A stretch of DNA of 64,000 bases, taken from Shewanella piezotolerans WP3. Lineage in GTDB: Bacteria; Pseudomonadota; Gammaproteobacteria; Enterobacterales; Shewanellaceae. The notes under the pieces were generated by a model that was not told the origin of the DNA, did not search any database, and saw nothing but the letters and a program-made list of their open reading frames with translations. Shown one piece after another: positions 26,028-35,243 of this stretch. The stretch lies in assembly GCF_000014885.1 (NCBI RefSeq), contig NC_011566.1, positions 620,001 to 684,000 of the forward strand, given 5' to 3'. Each line of letters opens with the position of its first letter. Position 1 is the stretch's first letter. The translations under genes were made by a program, and so were the position numbers.

Positions 26028-29000
26028 TTAGTCGACTTTAATTCCATAACTTTTTAATTTGCTAATCAATTCTGGTTCACTATCTAATTGGTTCAGACAG
26101 TGCAGAGCACGAATGTAAGAAATCGTAAAGTTGGGGTGTTTATTGACTTTAACTAAGTCAGCCATTCTTTCTTTTGCTTGTTGACACAAGCGTATAACTT
26201 TGCCACTAGTATCTACCTTCTCTGCCAACTGAGCTTGCAGCAGCTCACTAGAGGCTAAGCGGCCTAAATGAAGATTATTCTTTGGATATTTTAACGTAAT
26301 TTGTTTAAATATCCTTGTGGCTTCTTCAGCTCTTTGAGCACTTTCTTTAAAAGCATTTATTTTTATATAATATGTTGCAGCGGCTAAGTTATATTTTGCC
26401 CACATGACTTCAAATTGATTGGACTGAACAAGTGATTTATCTGCTTTCAGTAGAGCACCTATAGCTTCAGGCTGAAAACTAGTATCTAATTCCAAAGGCT
26501 CATCGATGAACATCAACATGATAAAATAAGCATTATATTGTTGGACTCTCCAAGTCTGATTCTTAGGGTCTCGAGCGAGGGCTTCCGTAATAGTTTGAAA
26601 ACTTAATCGAGCCTGTTGAAATGCTGACTGGGTTTGACCAAGATAATAGAAGAGTGTTGCTAAAATATGATGACTACTTGCTAATCTATCTAGCGTATAG
26701 GATGCACTTGAGTCAGTATTATTCAACATCTTCTGAATCTGTTGATGGCTTTTTACTGCTGTATATATATCGCCTTGAGCTAAAGCTGCACTGGCCAACC
26801 ATGACCTTGTATTCGCTACATCTGCACTGCGTTTAGAGTTTTCCTTATCTTTATTCCACGCTGTTAATTTTAGTTCTAGTGAATTATTAAATGATTCTTG
26901 CGCGCTTACAAAGTCCTGCTGTTTCATCGACACCGACCCTAAAGTACTCTGCGCATAAGAAAGCTCCATCAACGATTCAGTATCATCAGGAGCAATATCA
27001 AACATAGTCTGACTATAATTCTTATAGATCTCCCACCACACCCTAGCGGCATCCCAGTCGCTGTTGTCGTAATCGAGCTGGCCTATCCAAAAGGCATTGG
27101 CACCGAGGGTTTTGAGTAGTTCTAAATTGTGCGGTTGTTGCTCCAGCAGTGCGGTGAGCTTATTGCGGGCGGCATGAAAGGCGCTGCTGGCTTCATCTAA
27201 TTTATTACGCGAATAGGCGACTTCGCCCATTGCCTCAAGGGTTTGCGCGTGTTGGAAGTTAGCTGCAAAACCTAAGTCATTGTTGAGCTGAGCGTCGTCA
27301 CTAAAATATTCTAACGCCTTGTTACTGATGCCATCGAGCAGATCCATACGACCGATGCCGCGCATCTTGTCGGCGAAGTCACCGACCATAAAGCCGAGTA
27401 GGTTTTCGGCGGCGAGGCGTTTTTGCTGGGCCATTTTCTCGGCTTGCATGCTTTTAAGTCCCATGGCGACCGACACCACTGACAACAGGCAGAGAATGGC
27501 AATGGTCGCGTGACGACGCCAGCGCTTGCTTTGTTGCTGTTTTGCTGAGGCGTCGATGAGCTGCTGCTCCTCTGCCTCAAGCGTGAAAAGCGGGTTTTGT
27601 TGCAGTGTTTGCGCTTCCATCAGCGGCTTGCCGTCGGCGATTAGATAGGCATTATTTTTGTGCTCTTTGCGCCAGCGCTTGGCAAGATGGAAGAGGCGGC
27701 TTTTTATCTGCAGATCGCTTAGATGCGCTTCTATCCATTTGGTGGCACGTGGCCAACGCCTTAATAGTGCTTCGTGGGCGATGCTAAAGCAGGGCTCATC
27801 GTTTTGCAGGTGGGAGACAAACAAGCGACTGTCGACCATGGCCTGCACTAACGCTATTTCTGATTGGGTACTGAGCTGTGACCAGCGAGCGGTGCGGCTG
27901 GTAATTGAGGTTTCATCTTCACGCAAGGTGATCAGCAGCGACAACACCTGTGGCAGGCTGGCCTTTTGCTGATTGGTTAGGGCGTTTACGGCGTCTTCGG
28001 CATTTTTGCCGATGGCGCCTTCGATGCCGCCAAGTTCTTGATAAACGGAGAGCAATAATTGGTTATTGCTGCTGCGACGTAAGTAAAGTGCTTGCAGCAT
28101 AAACTGCAGCATGGGCAGGGCGTCGGGGTTGCTGGCGGCTTCGCCGCAGATGATTTCGTCCAGCGGCATGGCAGTGTCAGGATCGTTGTCCCAGGTTAAG
28201 TTAGCCGCAATAGCTGGCAGACGGATCATCTGTAGTAGCTCACTGCGCGAGGGCGGCGCTAAGTCAAAATGGGCGCCGCGACTCTTGCCCGCCATTAGCG
28301 TGGGGTAATTCACCAGCAATGGATAAAACTCATTACGACAAGCACTGAGTACCAGCACTGTGCCTGAGGTGGATAGATGTTCGATGAGTTCGACAAACTG
28401 ATGGCGCTCATCATCAATAAACAGCGGCGATGAGAGTAAGATCTCCAGCCGGTCGATAAACAGGGCAAAATGGGTGAAGCCGCTGGTTTGATTTTTCAGT
28501 GCTTGCTGGCATAGCTGGATTATGCGGTTGGGATCAGCTTGAATCGCGGTTGCTAGGGTGTCGGCGCTGTAACCGTCAAACACCGGAAGATCGTTAAGCT
28601 CCCAGTCGAGCATGGTACTGGCAAGTTCAATAAATAGCTGTGAAGCGCCAACATCGGCAAAGTCTAACTCACTGTAAGATGCCACTTTAATACTGTTGTA
28701 GCCAGCTGATGTCATTAAGTTTGGCATCACGCCGGCGTTAATGAGTGATGATTTACCACTGCCACTGGGACCGAGGGTAAGACAAAAAGCGCGGCCATAT
28801 TTTATCTGTTGGCTGACTCTATCGAGTAGCACGCTGACCTGTTTACCGCGACCAAAGAATACGTCGGCATAATTGGCAGAGTATGCCTGCAGACCAGGAA
28901 ATGGCGAACCACTTTGCCAGCTTTGGCTATCGGCGACCTCTTCTTGGCCAATGGGAAAACGCACTTCTGCAAGGGTGCGGTAACCGCGTTTGCGAATGGT

Positions 29001-29270
29001 TTCAATAAAAATAGGCGAGGTGGCACTGTCGCCAAGGGCACGACGGATCTGATTGATGATTTTATGCAGTGGATTGTCGCCCACATCGGTATTGGGCCAG
29101 CAATGATGCACAATGTCGTCACTACTTAATACTTCACCTGCACGCTGACAAAGCAAGTTAAGTACATCCATGGCTTTAGGTTCTAACTGCTTAACTTGTT
29201 TACCGTTTCTTAGACTGTTGGCGTCAGGGTCAACCTGCCACTCGCCGAAGAAAAACGTGCTATCACTCAT
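26028..29270 (-). CDS. Winged-helix / STAND NTPase / TPR regulator (CadC-like N-terminus)
   Basis: 1080 residues. 1-105: OmpR/CadC-type winged helix (FFFGEWQVDPDANSL, QLEPKAMDVLNLLCQRAGEVLS, TIRKRGYRTL). 122 onward: nSTAND1-type NTPase opening SPFPGLQAYSANYADVFFGR, Walker A GPSGSGKSS (167-175) and a Walker B-like FALFIDRLE near 275. One membrane span at about 585-605 (AILCLLSVVSVAMGL). The remainder, on the far side of the membrane, is TPR-like helical repeats. This is the layout of a one-component membrane-bound regulator that could sense a periplasmic signal and act on DNA. GC falls sharply inside the gene near 27,000: the 3' part is AT-rich, the 5' part GC-rich. It precedes the two paralogous small genes. 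Confidence 0.85.
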   Translation of the reverse strand: MSDSTFFFGEWQVDPDANSLRNGKQVKQLEPKAMDVLNLLCQRAGEVLSSDDIVHHCWPNTDVGDNPLHKIINQIRRALGDSATSPIFIETIRKRGYRTLAEVRFPIGQEEVADSQSWQSGSPFPGLQAYSANYADVFFGRGKQVSVLLDRVSQQIKYGRAFCLTLGPSGSGKSSLINAGVMPNLMTSAGYNSIKVASYSELDFADVGASQLFIELASTMLDWELNDLPVFDGYSADTLATAIQADPNRIIQLCQQALKNQTSGFTHFALFIDRLEILLSSPLFIDDERHQFVELIEHLSTSGTVLVLSACRNEFYPLLVNYPTLMAGKSRGAHFDLAPPSRSELLQMIRLPAIAANLTWDNDPDTAMPLDEIICGEAASNPDALPMLQFMLQALYLRRSSNNQLLLSVYQELGGIEGAIGKNAEDAVNALTNQQKASLPQVLSLLITLREDETSITSRTARWSQLSTQSEIALVQAMVDSRLFVSHLQNDEPCFSIAHEALLRRWPRATKWIEAHLSDLQIKSRLFHLAKRWRKEHKNNAYLIADGKPLMEAQTLQQNPLFTLEAEEQQLIDASAKQQQSKRWRRHATIAILCLLSVVSVAMGLKSMQAEKMAQQKRLAAENLLGFMVGDFADKMRGIGRMDLLDGISNKALEYFSDDAQLNNDLGFAANFQHAQTLEAMGEVAYSRNKLDEASSAFHAARNKLTALLEQQPHNLELLKTLGANAFWIGQLDYDNSDWDAARVWWEIYKNYSQTMFDIAPDDTESLMELSYAQSTLGSVSMKQQDFVSAQESFNNSLELKLTAWNKDKENSKRSADVANTRSWLASAALAQGDIYTAVKSHQQIQKMLNNTDSSASYTLDRLASSHHILATLFYYLGQTQSAFQQARLSFQTITEALARDPKNQTWRVQQYNAYFIMLMFIDEPLELDTSFQPEAIGALLKADKSLVQSNQFEVMWAKYNLAAATYYIKINAFKESAQRAEEATRIFKQITLKYPKNNLHLGRLASSELLQAQLAEKVDTSGKVIRLCQQAKERMADLVKVNKHPNFTISYIRALHCLNQLDSEPELISKLKSYGIKVD

Positions 29271-29650
29271 AGTTTCATTCCATTGGCCCTATAGGATGGT
29301 GCTATTGACCTAGGGTAAGGTTATTCCTGCTGTATTTACCCCAAAAAATAGTCAAAAAAAACCACAAATCAGGTGGTTAACCACTAAGTTGTTAATGATT
29401 ATGGCATCGTTTGATGTGTAGTTAAAGTGTGAATACTGTTAATTTGTTGTTTATTTTTAATGTTGTTGCTAAGTGCACTTTTGATAACGTTTCTGGCTGA
29501 AAGCTTAAGTTAGCTTGTGACTAATAGTGATTATGTGCTTTTCGAAAAAGCTCAATTTTATTGGCTTGAGGGGTTAGTTGGTCTTTACTTTTTGGTTAAT
29601 TTGTTTGATGTTTAGCTTGTTGGGGTTGCTTTTCGTCAGTGGAGGACAAA
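29271..29650. other. Intergenic region upstream of the STAND regulator and the small membrane protein
   Basis: 380 AT-rich bases between divergent genes, holding their promoters. A GGTTAACC-like short inverted repeat occurs near 29373-29383; nothing else stands out. Confidence 0.4.
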
Positions 29651-29971
29651 ATGTCAGTATTAGCATTGGGCTTTGTGGTGCTGTTTATAGGAATTGCTTT
29701 TATGGGCTTGCCTGAGCTTAATCGTACGCTTAAGCAGCATGATCGGCAGCAATGGGACAGTTTACTGGGGTCGCAAGGTCGTTTTATGGCTTCTTTTGAT
29801 AGGCTAACACTGTTTTTCTGGACGCTTGGGCGTGGCTTCGAAATCTCTGACAATATCGATATCCAGTACGCTGGTCATCAAGCTTTTAAACAAGCAACCC
29901 GAGTGAAATATACTATTTTATTGGGAACTTCTCTGATTATTATTGGCTTTGTCATCTCACTATTTGGCTGA
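29651..29971 (+). CDS. Small two-span membrane protein, unknown
   Basis: 106 residues from the ATG at 29651, chosen because GGAGG (29641-29645) lies 5 bases upstream. One membrane span at each end (VLALGFVVLFIGIAFMGL and YTILLGTSLIIIGFVISLFG) with a soluble middle of about 60 residues. No family recognised. Confidence 0.7.
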   Translation: MSVLALGFVVLFIGIAFMGLPELNRTLKQHDRQQWDSLLGSQGRFMASFDRLTLFFWTLGRGFEISDNIDIQYAGHQAFKQATRVKYTILLGTSLIIIGFVISLFG

Positions 29972-30029
29972 GTAAAGCCGCTGTTACCATTGCAACCGCG
30001 GCTTTGCTGACTAGACTTAGATGACTTGG

Positions 30030-30239
30030 TTAATCTACAGCAACCATCACATTGCTTGCCTTGATAATGGCATACGCATCACCACCAACCACTAGGCCAA
30101 GTTGTTGGCAAGATTTTTTAGTCACAACAGACGTGATCTCAACGCCTGGTGCCAACTCAATAACGACTTCGTTATTGACTGAACCTTCGTCGATAGATTT
30201 TATTTTGCCGTTTAGGGTATTACGTGCGCTGATTTTCAT
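30030..30239 (-). CDS. Mop-type molybdate-binding protein
   Basis: 69 residues, one Mop/TOBE domain. It starts MKISARNTLNGKIKSIDEGSVNNEV and contains EITSVVTKKSCQQLGLVVGGDAYAIIKASNVM, the family core. It binds molybdate (or tungstate) in the cytosol as a multimer for storage or homeostasis. AGGAAC lies just before the ATG. A ModA-like binding protein is encoded far off at 56.9 kb. Confidence 0.93.
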   Translation of the reverse strand: MKISARNTLNGKIKSIDEGSVNNEVVIELAPGVEITSVVTKKSCQQLGLVVGGDAYAIIKASNVMVAVD

Positions 30240-30357
30240 GGAATAGTTCCTTTAATGTATGAAGGCTAAAGTATACGTGCGTATTTGGCTATCTATCTAA
30301 TTTTAAAGTTAAATTGTGATATTTATTTGAAGTAAGTCGCAGAAGGTTAATCAAAGC

Positions 30358-30637
30358 TAGGGGCTGTTGAACTTTCGAGCTTAGTTTTTGTTCGATTCTT
30401 TGCCGAAAGGAATAATGCTTTTAGGGCAAGGCTTGAGCGATGGCGCTTAGTGAGCTAAGTGAAAAGCTCGTAACGCTGTGATAAAAGCATTGAAACAAAC
30501 CTGAAGTGCCGCGCTTCTTGCTATTTTTACTGCGGTATAGGTTATTTGTGGATAATGACTTAACTGCATAACCTCTGTCTGGTTAAAATAGCCAATAAAC
30601 TGTGGCAAAAACAACCATGAAAGATCAACATTCCCTA
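30358..30637. mobile_element. MITE-like element, family 2, copy 3 (280 bp)
   Basis: Left end TAGGGGCTGTTGAACTTTCG; right end GAAAGATCAACATTCCCTA (slightly degraded). The interior is as in the other copies. Confidence 0.8.
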
Positions 30638-30695
30638 ATGTTGAAACATTAATAGCTGGATTTTTATTTTAAGTTGTTGTTTGTCATCTAGTATA

Positions 30696-30722
30696 AAGAC
30701 AGCGCAATGGCTGCGCTGTCTT
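30696..30722 (-). terminator. Terminator of the chitinase gene
   Basis: An 11-bp perfect stem (AAGACAGCGCA / TGCGCTGTCTT) with a 5-base loop. The trailing sequence on the minus strand is TATAC, so the T run is weak. It lies about 50 bases after the stop. Confidence 0.65.
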
Positions 30723-30770
30723 GGGCTATATCTTTAACTGCATACTGCTCTGTTGGTTAGTGAAGCGGGC

Positions 30771-33359
30771 TTAGTTGGCGACGCCTATGTCTTGCCAAAC
30801 GCTGGCAACACCAGGCTCTTCGCCTTGTGTCCACCAGCTTGCTTGCCATTTGCGGCCATTATGGCTAGTGGTATCTCCACCGTTATAGGCAACGCCAGAG
30901 TGCCAACCTTGTTCTACATTACTTTGCAGTGCCCATTCGCCAGCAGTAACCGTAGGCTCGTTGCCTTGAGTCCAATATTTTGCCCTCCATACCAAGCAGT
31001 TATGACTAACAGTATTGCCACCAGTATAGGTTGCATCAGCTTGCCAAGCAGGGTGGTTTGCGGCGTCGGGATCACTGGCGTCACAGCCGTTCGGCGCAGC
31101 GGCTTTTACCGTGATAACACTTTGAGCGCTGCTATCTAGCGCGCCGTCAGAGACCAATACGCTAATGCTGTACTGAGTATCAACCGTGACACTTGGCGCT
31201 GTGACTGTGATAGCACTGCTGGTGGTGTTGGCTGCACTGAGTCCTGGGGCTAGCGTCCAACTGTAGGTGAGACTATCGCCGTCGGGATCACTGGCTGTGG
31301 CGGCAATACTGACCTGGCTGGCTGAATCAACGCTTACGTTTTCCGTTAGTGATACCGTGGGAGCGCGATTCGCTTGTTCTGCTGTGTTAGTAACCAGGGT
31401 GCTGGCACTGGTACTTAAGCCCTCAGGATCGGTAACGGTTAGGCTAAAGCTGTATTGGGTGGTAGTGCTAGTGGCGGCTAAGTCGAAGCTCGGTTGCGCG
31501 CTAGTTGCATCAAGCAGTTGCACACTGGCTCCAGCCGTTTGGCTCCATTGGTAGCTGAGTAGCTTGCCCTCTGGGTCGCGCGATAAACTGCCGTTTAGGG
31601 TGACAGTTACAGGGCCTGTGACACTTTGGTTACTGCCTGCGTTGGCGATAGGCGCTTTGTTAACGGGCGGTGTGGTACCGCTTCCGTGGCCAAGTCCTTC
31701 ATGCATGGCATTAAGGATATCACCGTTGTCTGCATCAATCTCCCAAGCGAATAGTCCACCTAGTTGGTTGGCGGTGACGTATTGCCCTTTGGCTTTTACT
31801 GAACGTGGGTCGTCAAAGGTGATTAGGTCACCCGTTGCAGCGTTAAACACATAAGGAGCCTCTGCGACTTCATCGTAACTGTATTGCCATGCACCGCCCA
31901 TGTATTGATTAACTATTTGACGGTAGTCGACCACGCCATCTTCCCATGTGCCTTTGACTTTGCCTGTTGCTGTACCAGTGAAGGGATTGTCGTTTTGATA
32001 GCCGTTAACGCCTGTCCAGCCGCGGCCATACATGGCGGCCCCAACCACTATTTTCTCGGGTGTTACACCTTGGGCTAATAGCGCTTGAACACCTACATCA
32101 GTGGTGTATTGCGTGTCGGGTTTCCAGCTTGCGGCATGCAGCGCAGTTTGATGGTTAAGATCGGTGTTTGACCAGCCGCCGTAGAAGTCATAACTCATTA
32201 AAAAGATATGATCCATATACTGTTGTGCTTGTTGGTAGTCAACCACTGAGACTTTGTCATCGCCAGCGCTGATAGCGGACGTTAACTGATAGCTGCGGCC
32301 CGTTTCAGCGCTGAGTTCATCAAGCATGGCGCGTAGGTCTTGCATCAGTAGCACATAGGTTTGCCCATCGGTGGCTGGGTTACCCAAATTGCTATTGGCG
32401 CCTTTGCCACCGGGAAACTCCCAGTCGATATCGACACCGTCGAAGAACTTCCATACCTGTAGAAACTCTTTGACTGAGGCGACGAAGCGGTCGCGTTTGA
32501 CTTTGTCGTCAAAGAAGTAAAAAGGATCTGATAACGTCCAACCACCCACGGATGGCAGAATTTTCAAGTCTGGGTAGGCTTGTTTTAACGCCATTAGCTG
32601 ACCGAAGTTACCTTTGAATGGGTCGGAGAACTCACTGACACCGGTTTGGGCTTTTTGCACTGCCGCCCAAGGGTCATGAATGGCCACCTTGAAATCTTCG
32701 CGGCCAGCACAAGCATTTTGCAGGGCTTGAAAGCTGCCTTCAATCTCTTTGAGGCTATCGTTGATACCATCGCCACCACAGATGGGAGTAAAGCCATAAA
32801 GTATGTGAGTGAGGTTTTGTGCTGGAATTTTATCGACGGTGAAGTTACGTCCATAAATACCCCACTCAACAAAGTAGGCACCGACCACTTTGCCGGACTT
32901 GTTGCTATAGGGCTGATTGTTCTCTGTTAGCGTGGTGGTTAATGGCGCTAAATGGCTGCCATCGGTATCGGCAACGATGATCTCTTTGGCGTCACTTAGC
33001 GTGCAGCCCGAGGTATTGCACAGTCCTACCTGCATTTGGTAGCGACCCCCTGCGGTGACATCAAAGGTGGCGGTCCCCGTCGCTGCGGCTGGGCCAGACC
33101 AAACTTGCACGCCGTCGAGTAATACTGTGGCACTGTCGCCTGTTTCACCGCTCCATAGCTCCCAGGAAACCGAAACACTGGCGGCATCTTTGACTGTGAT
33201 AAGTTGGTTGTAGGCAGTGGCCGATTGGTGCACGTCAATCAGTGAAAATTTAGTCTCTCCCCAAGCGATTGAGGGTTTTCCTGGCGCCTGAGCGTAGACG
33301 GAGGAGCTGAAAGCTGCGGCGACCAGTAGCGCAGTGACAGTGAGTTTGTTGCTGTACAT
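30771..33359 (-). CDS. chiA: Secreted ChiA-type chitinase (GH18) with PKD and two CBM5/12 domains
   Basis: 862 residues. Signal peptide ending VYAQA (about 24); ChiA N-terminal Ig-like domain (to about 150); GH18 barrel with the catalytic motif DGVDIDWEFPGG, Glu314 being the proton donor; FLMSYDFYGGW; and the C-terminal barrel segment LGGLFAWEIDADNGDIL. Then two PKD-like domains (APIANAGSNQSVTGP...; APTVSLTENVSVDSA...) and two chitin-binding CBM5/12 modules with YTGGNTVSHNCLVWRAKYWTQGNEP and the similar YNGGDTTSHNGRKWQASWWTQGEEP. It hydrolyses chitin outside the cell. Single gene with its own terminator. Confidence 0.96.
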   Translation of the reverse strand: MYSNKLTVTALLVAAAFSSSVYAQAPGKPSIAWGETKFSLIDVHQSATAYNQLITVKDAASVSVSWELWSGETGDSATVLLDGVQVWSGPAAATGTATFDVTAGGRYQMQVGLCNTSGCTLSDAKEIIVADTDGSHLAPLTTTLTENNQPYSNKSGKVVGAYFVEWGIYGRNFTVDKIPAQNLTHILYGFTPICGGDGINDSLKEIEGSFQALQNACAGREDFKVAIHDPWAAVQKAQTGVSEFSDPFKGNFGQLMALKQAYPDLKILPSVGGWTLSDPFYFFDDKVKRDRFVASVKEFLQVWKFFDGVDIDWEFPGGKGANSNLGNPATDGQTYVLLMQDLRAMLDELSAETGRSYQLTSAISAGDDKVSVVDYQQAQQYMDHIFLMSYDFYGGWSNTDLNHQTALHAASWKPDTQYTTDVGVQALLAQGVTPEKIVVGAAMYGRGWTGVNGYQNDNPFTGTATGKVKGTWEDGVVDYRQIVNQYMGGAWQYSYDEVAEAPYVFNAATGDLITFDDPRSVKAKGQYVTANQLGGLFAWEIDADNGDILNAMHEGLGHGSGTTPPVNKAPIANAGSNQSVTGPVTVTLNGSLSRDPEGKLLSYQWSQTAGASVQLLDATSAQPSFDLAATSTTTQYSFSLTVTDPEGLSTSASTLVTNTAEQANRAPTVSLTENVSVDSASQVSIAATASDPDGDSLTYSWTLAPGLSAANTTSSAITVTAPSVTVDTQYSISVLVSDGALDSSAQSVITVKAAAPNGCDASDPDAANHPAWQADATYTGGNTVSHNCLVWRAKYWTQGNEPTVTAGEWALQSNVEQGWHSGVAYNGGDTTSHNGRKWQASWWTQGEEPGVASVWQDIGVAN

Positions 33360-33582
33360 AATAATCCCTATTGGTTGTTGCTAGTATCAATAAGGCAAAA
33401 CAAAGCTTGAACAGAATACGACTGCATTCTTAATACCACACAGACAGGCATTGGTTACTCAGGGTAATATCCTGCTGTATGAAGAAACTCCTGAAATGTC
33501 TCGTATCTATGTCTGACTTGGCGGACACTTGCCGAGAGGCCTTGCATACCAATATATAAATTGGCTTGCCTTTCATTTCATT

Positions 33583-33616
33583 AAAACCACAATGACAGCG
33601 TTGTCATTGTGGTTTT
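33583..33616 (-). terminator. Terminator, probably of the LodA/LodB operon
   Basis: A 14-bp perfect stem (AAAACCACAATGAC / GTCATTGTGGTTTT) with a 6-base loop; T-rich arm end on the minus strand. It lies 520 bases after the LodB stop, beyond a repeat remnant, and upstream of chiA. Confidence 0.7.
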
Positions 33617-33766
33617 ATTAACCTAACTCAAACTGTGTAAAAAACAAGCGTTAATTCAGCGTTAGCTAATTCATGGGCATGTATAGGGGTAAATTACTGC
33701 TTTTGACTGACTAATTGTTGGCGGGTTAGTTGTTAACTACTAAATAATTGAATGGAAGTTACTGCT

Positions 33767-34067
33767 AGCCAAAAACACTCCTGCAGGCGAGTTTTAGTGG
33801 CTCTGATGCAACGTTAATGAACTTGAAGCTAGTTTAACTATGCTCTTTATTCATTGCTAACCACATGGCCTAGCATGTTCCTGACATGCTTAAGCCATCC
33901 CTGGAGGTCAGATATAGGAGATACGAGAGTAAGGATACTCGAAGCTAGCATCATGCTGGAGTGATTATCGAGAGTCACGCAGGAGCAGTTACCGAGGAGC
34001 ATTTAATGACCTTACCTCAAAGGCGCTAAACTCTCGCTGAGCGATCAAACCTATATACTGATTGGTA
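33767..34067. mobile_element. MITE-like family 4 element, left end truncated
   Basis: The interior matches 60382-60743 (AACACTCCTGCAGGCGAGT; CACATGGCCTAGCATGTTCCTGACATGC; CTAAACTCTCGCTGAGCGATCAAA). The right end ATTGGTA is followed by TTA. The left end is missing; ACCAATATATAAATTGG at 33549-33565 may be a displaced relic. It fills most of the 780-bp gap between chiA and the LodB gene. Confidence 0.65.
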
Positions 34068-34139
34068 TTATTGGTGAGTCTGACGCTCACTAAGTTAGCG
34101 CGTACCTGTATTGTACATTAGCGGGTTACATTGCCATGA

Positions 34140-35240
34140 TTATGGTGGTCCTTGTCTTTTTTGCCAAAATTCACTGTCTGGCCAACGTTGTTCTTGATTA
34201 TAGAAAAAAGCTTTTTGTTCTAGATAGTTGATAAAGCTGTGACCAATGGCGTTGCGGTATTGGTTGATCTCCTGTGCATTGTTATCGAGCCAAGCTTTAA
34301 TCGCGGTGGCGGCTTCAATGCCATTGTTAAGGGCTTTGTAGATCCCTTGTGAACTTATAGGGTCGAAGCTTGATGCCGAGTCACCAACGGTTAGCCAGCA
34401 TTGGGCGGCGGGAGGATCCATAATGGCTGATTGGGCAATCCAAGTGTGCAGATTACTCGGCGGAGCTTGAGCAATAATAGGGCTAATATGTTGGGTGAGG
34501 TGCATGGCGTGTTGCCAAGCATCTGTGCTTTTGAGCTGCTTTTGTTTAATCACGGCAGCGTCGCTGGCAACCGTTACGATAACCTTATTATTGGGGAGGT
34601 GAGCTAGATACCACCAGCCATAGTCTACTGCCTCGAGTAGGGTCATTTGTTGATAGCTTTCTTTGGCAATGATGTCGTCTGCCTCGAAGTAGCCACTCAC
34701 TGCGACCAGTTGATCTTCGACTCGTACTTTAGCGTTGAATTGTCGGGCAACTTTAGCGCTACGGCCTGTGGCATCAACAATGAAGCGGCATCTAATTTGA
34801 GCCTTGTTGCGCAGGGTTACTTTAATTGGGTACGGGTGCTGCTCTTGACTTAAGTTTGCAAAATGGGTGTTTTTTAGTAGTGCCCCGCCGAGCTTCTCGA
34901 CTTGCATGGCGAGAAACTTGTCAAATGCACTGCGGTTTAAATGCCAGCCATTGCCCTGTGGATTAAATAGGTAGTCATTGAAGCCGAGCTTATCGCTGCC
35001 CCAGCTTGAGTAACTCCCTAGGCAAGGTGCATGTTTTTGCGCACTGAAGGCGCTCCAGATCCCTAATTTTTCAAATAGTTCACGGCTATTGGGTGGAATG
35101 CTCTCGCCAATACGAGGGGCTGTGTAGTCACTGCCCTCGATGACAAGCGTATTATTAACCCCAAGGTTGTGCAACGCTATCGCTGTTGCACAACCTGCTG
35201 GGCCCCCTCCGACGATGATGACGTCATAGAGTGGTTTCAT
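34140..35240 (-). CDS. LodB-like FAD-dependent oxidoreductase (CTQ maturation protein)
   Basis: 366 residues. N-terminal FAD motif VIIVGGGPAGCATA (9-22), then PRIGESIPPNSRELFEKLG as in halogenase/geranylgeranyl-reductase-like flavoproteins, and the later GD motif TVGDSASSFDPISSQGI. In Marinomonas lodAB and related pairs, a flavoprotein of this type next to LodA is needed to make the cysteine tryptophylquinone cofactor. It starts 3 bases after the LodA-like stop, so the pair is cotranslated. Cytosolic. Confidence 0.87.
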   Translation of the reverse strand: MKPLYDVIIVGGGPAGCATAIALHNLGVNNTLVIEGSDYTAPRIGESIPPNSRELFEKLGIWSAFSAQKHAPCLGSYSSWGSDKLGFNDYLFNPQGNGWHLNRSAFDKFLAMQVEKLGGALLKNTHFANLSQEQHPYPIKVTLRNKAQIRCRFIVDATGRSAKVARQFNAKVRVEDQLVAVSGYFEADDIIAKESYQQMTLLEAVDYGWWYLAHLPNNKVIVTVASDAAVIKQKQLKSTDAWQHAMHLTQHISPIIAQAPPSNLHTWIAQSAIMDPPAAQCWLTVGDSASSFDPISSQGIYKALNNGIEAATAIKAWLDNNAQEINQYRNAIGHSFINYLEQKAFFYNQEQRWPDSEFWQKRQGPP

Positions 35241-35243
35241 CGC

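Noticed and set aside
24665..29270. Anti-phage (Avs-type) STAND system
   Set aside because: The N-terminus is a DNA-binding winged helix rather than a toxic effector, and no other defence genes are nearby; a regulatory role is more likely.
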